From positions 1 through 10,785 of the forward strand of contig CAMDBY010000043.1 in assembly GCA_945889575.1 (NCBI GenBank): a stretch of DNA of 10,785 nt. Direction: 5' to 3'. A program made the translations under genes and the position numbers. Below the pieces are notes generated by a model that was given only the letters and a program-made list of their open reading frames with translations, made no database searches and was not told where the DNA came from. The DNA is from Bifidobacterium breve (lineage in GTDB: Bacteria > Actinomycetota > Acidimicrobiia > Acidimicrobiales > Ilumatobacteraceae). How positions within the stretch are numbered: position 1 is the first letter of the stretch; the number at the start of each line of letters is the position of its first letter. Shown here piece by piece: positions 7,758 to 10,785 of this stretch.

Positions 7758-8315
7758 TTATACCTCGAGCAGCTCATGTTCCTTACGGGCAAAAGCTTTT
7801 TCGATTAATTCAATGTGGTCCTGTGTGAGCTTGTCTAGCTCTTTCTCGGCTCTGTCCAATTCGTCTTTCGATATATCGGAGTTCTTCTCTGCAGTTTCCA
7901 TTTGTTTACGCGCGTCGCGGCGAATGTTACGCACAGCTATTCGCCCATCTTCAGTCATGTTCTTCACGATTTTTACATATTCCTTACGGCGCTCTTCGGT
8001 GAGCACAGGAATAGAAAGACGAATAATGATTCCGTCGTTCGAAGGATTAAGTCCAAGGTCACTTTCACGAATTGCCTTTTCAATGGCTCCGAGAGATCCA
8101 CGATCATGTGGCTTCACCACAAGAGTGCGCGCCTCAGGAACTTGGAATCCGGCCAACTGCTGCAGTGGCACAGTTGATCCGTAGTACTCGACAAGCAACT
8201 TCTCGACAAGGCTCGGGCTGGCACGTCCAGTCCGAACAGACGAGAACTGAGACTGGACATGTTCCACTGCTCGTTCCATCTTGTCAATGGCTTCGAGGGT
8301 GGCTTCTTCGATCAC
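7758..8315 (-). CDS. frr: Ribosome recycling factor
   Basis: Cytoplasmic factor that, with EF-G, splits the post-termination ribosome so that it can be reused. The 185-residue length is exactly typical. Visible signatures are FSSVRTGRASPSLVEKLLVEYYG (24-46), PLQQLA (50-55), the IRLSIPVLTEERRKEYVK block (98-115) and RNIRRDA (129-135). Domain II lies at about 30-105, flanked by the helices of domain I. The C-terminal helix is strongly charged. The start codon is GTG and overlaps the pyrH stop as GTGA. Only a weak purine stretch (ATAGGT) precedes it, suggesting coupling to pyrH translation. The pyrH-frr pairing is very widely conserved in bacteria. Confidence 0.97.
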   Translation of the reverse strand: MIEEATLEAIDKMERAVEHVQSQFSSVRTGRASPSLVEKLLVEYYGSTVPLQQLAGFQVPEARTLVVKPHDRGSLGAIEKAIRESDLGLNPSNDGIIIRLSIPVLTEERRKEYVKIVKNMTEDGRIAVRNIRRDARKQMETAEKNSDISKDELDRAEKELDKLTQDHIELIEKAFARKEHELLEV

Positions 8316-9037
8316 CCGACCAGCGTACCTATTTGTTCGCCTCGGAGAATGGACTTGACGTTTCCACGAACCAAGAGGTCAAACACAACGATGGGCAAGT
8401 TCTTGTCCATACAGAAGGTGATGGCAGTGGAATCCATGACTTTGAGGCCCTTGGTGATGACATCCATATGACTAATGCGGTCATAACGAGTGGCTGTCTT
8501 ATCAAGCTTTGGGTCAGCTGTGTAAACACCATCAACCCCAGAGTGCGTGCCCTTCAAGATGACTTGCGCGTCAATTTCAGCTGCCCGCAATGCGGCTGCT
8601 GTATCAGTAGTGAAGAACGGGTTGCCGGTTCCACCAGCAAGGATGACAACGCGACCTTTTTCAAGATGTCGCTCGGCGCGACGACGAATATATGGCTCGG
8701 CAATCTTTGGCATCTCAATTGCGCTCATGACGCGAGAATGTTGACCAGCACGTTCTAGAGCATCTTGCAATGCAAGGCCGTTCATCACTGTTGCCAGCAT
8801 TCCCATGTAGTCAGCTTGGGCTTGGTCCATACCTTGACCAGCACCTTTGAGACCGCGCCAGAAGTTTCCACCTCCGACAACGATGGCAATATCAGTACCT
8901 AGTTCTTCTCGAGCCTCACGAACTTCTTCGGCAACTTGCGACAGAACACTGCTATCAAGTCCGAAACCCGATGGTTCAGCAAGTGCTTCACCCGAAAGTT
9001 TCAGCACAATGCGAGACCAGGCGGGCCGAGTGGACAT
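8312..9037 (-). CDS. pyrH: UMP kinase
   Basis: Bacterial UMP kinase of the amino-acid kinase fold, a hexamer in the family, phosphorylating UMP to UDP with ATP for RNA, DNA and sugar-nucleotide synthesis. Motifs: LKLSGEAL (12-19) for phosphate binding, VVGGGNFWRG (53-62), ADYMGMLATVMNG (75-87) containing the UMP-contacting aspartate region, AGGTGNPFFTTDTAA (134-148) and GVDGVYTADP (167-176) for the ATP site. Length 241 is normal. The ATG lies 1 nt after the tsf stop (TGACATG), with weak AGGT/AGAG upstream, so coupling with tsf is likely. Family members are commonly GTP-activated and UTP-inhibited; nothing here shows this directly. Confidence 0.97.
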   Translation of the reverse strand: MSTRPAWSRIVLKLSGEALAEPSGFGLDSSVLSQVAEEVREAREELGTDIAIVVGGGNFWRGLKGAGQGMDQAQADYMGMLATVMNGLALQDALERAGQHSRVMSAIEMPKIAEPYIRRRAERHLEKGRVVILAGGTGNPFFTTDTAAALRAAEIDAQVILKGTHSGVDGVYTADPKLDKTATRYDRISHMDVITKGLKVMDSTAITFCMDKNLPIVVFDLLVRGNVKSILRGEQIGTLVG

Positions 9038-9038
9038 G

Positions 9039-9827
9039 TCAGCCGATCTCTACCTGTGCGAAGCGCACGATCTGAGCAGAACCGATGAACTGAGCAATGC
9101 TGAGTTTGTCGTCCTTGGCGTATGGCTGTTCAAGAAGACAAATGTCTTTGAAGAAACCATTGACGCGACCTTCAACAACTTTGGCAATTGCTTGTTCGGG
9201 CTTTCCTTCGTTACGAGTAACGATTTCAAGTGTTGCGCGCTCTTTTTCGACAACATCTGTTGGCACATCTTCGCGACGCAAATAGCGAGGACGAGCAAAC
9301 GCGATATGTACCGCAACGTCATGGGCAACCTCTTGTGTTGCTCCGGACATTTCAACAATGACACCATTAACTCCACGACCACCTTGAATGTGGTTGTAAA
9401 AATCAAGAACGTTGCCAGATGCAGCTTCAAAGCGAATTGTTTCGCCTACTTCGATTTTTTCCTTCAACGTGATCTTCAAGTCGTCGATCTTTGTCGAGTG
9501 ATCAGACAGACCTGCTTCACCTTTTTCAAGGATCGATTGAGCCAATGCAGCAGCAGCAGCTTTGAAGCCGTCACTCGAAGCAACAAAGTCAGTTTCACTC
9601 TTCAATTTGACGATTGAAGCACGAGTTGCTTCAACAATGATTGCAACAACGCCTTGAGCGTTTTCGCGATCATCGCGCTTTGCACTTGCGGCAAGACCTT
9701 TTTCACGAAGCCACTGCTTTGCAGCTTCAATCTCGCCGCCGTTTTCTTCAAGTGCCTTTTTGCAATCCATCATTCCGGCGCCAGTTGTTTGGCGAAGGCT
9801 CTGAACATCCTTAGCTGTATATGACAT
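9039..9827 (-). CDS. tsf: Translation elongation factor Ts
   Basis: Guanine nucleotide exchange factor that releases GDP from EF-Tu so that it can bind GTP and aminoacyl-tRNA. The N-terminal UBA-like domain (about 1-45) has the signature LRQTTGAGMMDCKKAL (11-26). The core contains the SETDFVA motif (77-83), whose TDF residues contact EF-Tu in the family. Length 262 is slightly below the usual 270-285, with the two-subdomain core intact. The start is firm: ATG with GGAG 5 nt upstream, inside the last codons and stop of rpsB (2-nt gap). The rpsB-tsf pair is conserved across most bacteria and is normally cotranscribed. Confidence 0.97.
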   Translation of the reverse strand: MSYTAKDVQSLRQTTGAGMMDCKKALEENGGEIEAAKQWLREKGLAASAKRDDRENAQGVVAIIVEATRASIVKLKSETDFVASSDGFKAAAAALAQSILEKGEAGLSDHSTKIDDLKITLKEKIEVGETIRFEAASGNVLDFYNHIQGGRGVNGVIVEMSGATQEVAHDVAVHIAFARPRYLRREDVPTDVVEKERATLEIVTRNEGKPEQAIAKVVEGRVNGFFKDICLLEQPYAKDDKLSIAQFIGSAQIVRFAQVEIG

Positions 9828-9829
9828 GA

Positions 9830-10693
9830 CTACTCCGCTGCTGGTTGTTCGGTTGGCTTTGGTGTTGACAAACGAGCTTCGCGAGATGCTTGTGCTTCTG
9901 CTGCCTGACGACGTGCGTCTGCCTGCTGTGCTTCAAACACTACGTTCTCTTCTGCTGTGCGCTCAACTGCAACAACTTCTGTTGCAGTTGCAGCAGGATT
10001 ACGCTTCTGGGCAATGAAACGGCCCTCGATAATTGCTTCTGAAATAACACGAGTAAGAAGATCGTTTGAGCGAATCGCATCATCATTTCCAGGAATTGGG
10101 AACTGAATGAGATCAGGATCAACGTTCGAGTCAACAACTGCGACAACAGGAATTCCAAGTTTGTTAGCTTCTGTTACTGCAATGTGCTCTTTGACAGTGT
10201 CAAGAACGAAAATTGCGTCTGGACGACGTGCAAGTTGTGAGATTCCCGAAAGGTTCTTCTGCAGTTTGTCGAGTTCACGAGTAAGAAGAAGTGCTTCCTT
10301 CTTTGGCATGGCTTCAAATTCACCTGACGCCATCATGCGCTCGTACTCTTGCATTTTTGCAACACGCTTCGAGATGGTTTCGAAGTTGGTGAGCATTCCA
10401 CCCAACCAACGTTCGTTCACGTAGTACATGCCAGTTTTTTCGGCGTAGCTACGGATTGGATCTTGTGCCTGCTTCTTTGTTCCGACGAACAAGACAGTGC
10501 CACCGTTTGCGACAAGGTCGCGTACGAATGCATAAGCAACCTCAATACGCTCAAGCGTCTGGTCAAGATTGATGATGTGGATTCCGTTGCGCTCTCCAAA
10601 AATGAATTGCTTCATCTTCGGATTCCAACGACGGGTCTGGTGACCAAAGTGCACACCAGCTTCGAGCATTTGACGCATTGATACGACAGCCAT
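9830..10693 (-). CDS. rpsB: 30S ribosomal protein S2
   Basis: Small-subunit protein S2 (uS2), placed late in 30S assembly and often needed for S1 docking. The N-terminus MAVVSMRQMLEAGVHFGHQT is diagnostic, followed by RRWNPKMKQFIFGERNGIHI (21-40), LFVGTKKQA (68-76), NERWLGGMLTNF (93-104) and the PDAIFVLDT/GIPVVAVVDSN blocks (158-190). The core ends near 230. A roughly 55-residue Ala/Glu/Arg-rich tail with Pro near the end follows, as in many actinobacteria. A GTG at 10723 would extend the frame by ten residues, but AAGGAG lies 6 nt before the ATG at 10693 and the extension encodes the leader; protein 287 residues. It is the first gene of the eight-gene operon, with a structured 5' leader upstream. 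Confidence 0.97.
   Translation of the reverse strand: MAVVSMRQMLEAGVHFGHQTRRWNPKMKQFIFGERNGIHIINLDQTLERIEVAYAFVRDLVANGGTVLFVGTKKQAQDPIRSYAEKTGMYYVNERWLGGMLTNFETISKRVAKMQEYERMMASGEFEAMPKKEALLLTRELDKLQKNLSGISQLARRPDAIFVLDTVKEHIAVTEANKLGIPVVAVVDSNVDPDLIQFPIPGNDDAIRSNDLLTRVISEAIIEGRFIAQKRNPAATATEVVAVERTAEENVVFEAQQADARRQAAEAQASREARLSTPKPTEQPAAE
9964..9990 (-). repeat. 11-bp inverted repeat (hairpin) in rpsB at the start of the S2 tail
   Basis: On the minus strand CAACTGCAACA pairs perfectly with TGTTGCAGTTG around a 5-nt loop (GAAGT). It covers codons 235-244 (ATATEVVAVE), just after the conserved S2 core ends. There is no following U-tract, so it is not a simple terminator. It lies about 130 nt before the tsf start. 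Confidence 0.7.
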
Positions 10694-10704
10694 GATTTTC
10701 TCCT

Positions 10705-10763
10705 TCTGCGGTTTTCCACACACTGATCCGACGCCGAAGCGACCGCAGATGGCCAGTGTGCAA
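10705..10763 (-). promoter_or_regulatory. Candidate pseudoknotted 5' leader of rpsB (ribosomal protein leader)
   Basis: Reading the minus strand toward rpsB: CACACTG (10760-10754) pairs with CAGTGTG (10725-10719), extendable by three G-U pairs at its base. Inside it lies CGC-TTCG-GCG (10741-10732), a hairpin with a C(UUCG)G loop. Also inside, TCTGCGGT (10749-10742) is perfectly complementary to ACCGCAGA (10712-10705), which lies outside the stem and abuts the AAGGAG ribosome binding site (10705-10700). The two helices cross, giving an H-type pseudoknot. This layout would let a bound protein control rpsB initiation. S2-controlled rpsB leaders are known in gammaproteobacteria (Rfam t44); homology with this one is not claimed. 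No convincing promoter was found in the remaining 22 bases. Confidence 0.6.
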
Positions 10764-10785
10764 GGTATTTGCTTGATGTAACACG

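Noticed and set aside
7135..8184. 349-codon open frame on the + strand opposite cdsA and frr
   Set aside because: It lies antisense to two genes with clear family motifs, spans their junction, and its product is a Ser/Arg-rich sequence with no recognisable domain. It is a shadow frame.
8072..8758. 228-codon + strand frame opposite frr and pyrH
   Set aside because: It is a shadow of the conserved genes and shows no domain or initiation signal.
8847..9617. 256-codon + strand frame opposite pyrH and tsf
   Set aside because: It is antisense to strongly conserved genes, with a Cys/Phe-rich product typical of reverse-complement reading and no good ribosome binding site.
10694..10723. Upstream GTG start that would add ten residues to S2
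   Set aside because: The extension encodes the leader helix and the AAGGAG ribosome binding site itself; the ATG at 10693 gives the canonical S2 N-terminus.
10764..10785. Promoter for the rpsB operon at the right edge
   Set aside because: TTACAT resembles a -10 box only weakly and any -35 would lie outside the window.

Overview
The window is a dense, essentially gap-free piece of an actinobacterial chromosome. Ten protein genes are supported, and no stretch over 300 bases lacks a gene. The order rpsB-tsf-pyrH-frr-cdsA-dxr-rseP(rip1-like)-ispG is the classic actinobacterial cluster. Base composition looks near 50% G+C (estimated by eye, not computed), low for soil actinobacteria. I infer a freshwater or marine actinobacterium, with Acidimicrobiia (Ilumatobacter-like) as a plausible but unproven class. 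No mobile elements, tRNA or rRNA genes, CRISPR arrays or plasmid functions are visible.

Layout: the left part (37-2835, + strand) holds proS and manA, separated by 3 nt. The rest (2832-10693, - strand) is one eight-gene train that reads leftward from rpsB. Within it the junctions are very tight: rpsB/tsf 2 nt, tsf/pyrH 1 nt, pyrH/frr overlap GTGA, frr/cdsA 48 nt, cdsA/dxr 10-nt overlap, dxr/rseP overlap ATGA, rseP/ispG 29 nt. The two units converge and their stop codons overlap inside a perfect 16-nt palindrome.

Functionally the long operon joins translation (ribosomal protein S2, EF-Ts, ribosome recycling factor, and UMP kinase for pyrimidine nucleotides) to envelope and isoprenoid biosynthesis (CDP-diacylglycerol synthase, two MEP-pathway enzymes) and to an intramembrane site-2 protease. 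proS and manA add tRNA charging and the fructose-6-P/mannose-6-P step.

The genes themselves are ordinary. The most interesting signal is non-coding. The 5' leader of rpsB can fold into an H-type pseudoknot: a CACACTG/CAGTGTG stem enclosing a C(UUCG)G hairpin, plus an 8-bp perfect pairing between the loop and the bases abutting the rpsB Shine-Dalgarno sequence. This is the architecture expected of an autoregulatory ribosomal-protein leader. Secondary signals are an 11-bp hairpin in the rpsB coding sequence where the S2 tail begins, hairpins in the frr-cdsA gap, the shared palindromic gene ends of manA and ispG, and a roughly 150-residue disordered N-terminus on CdsA.
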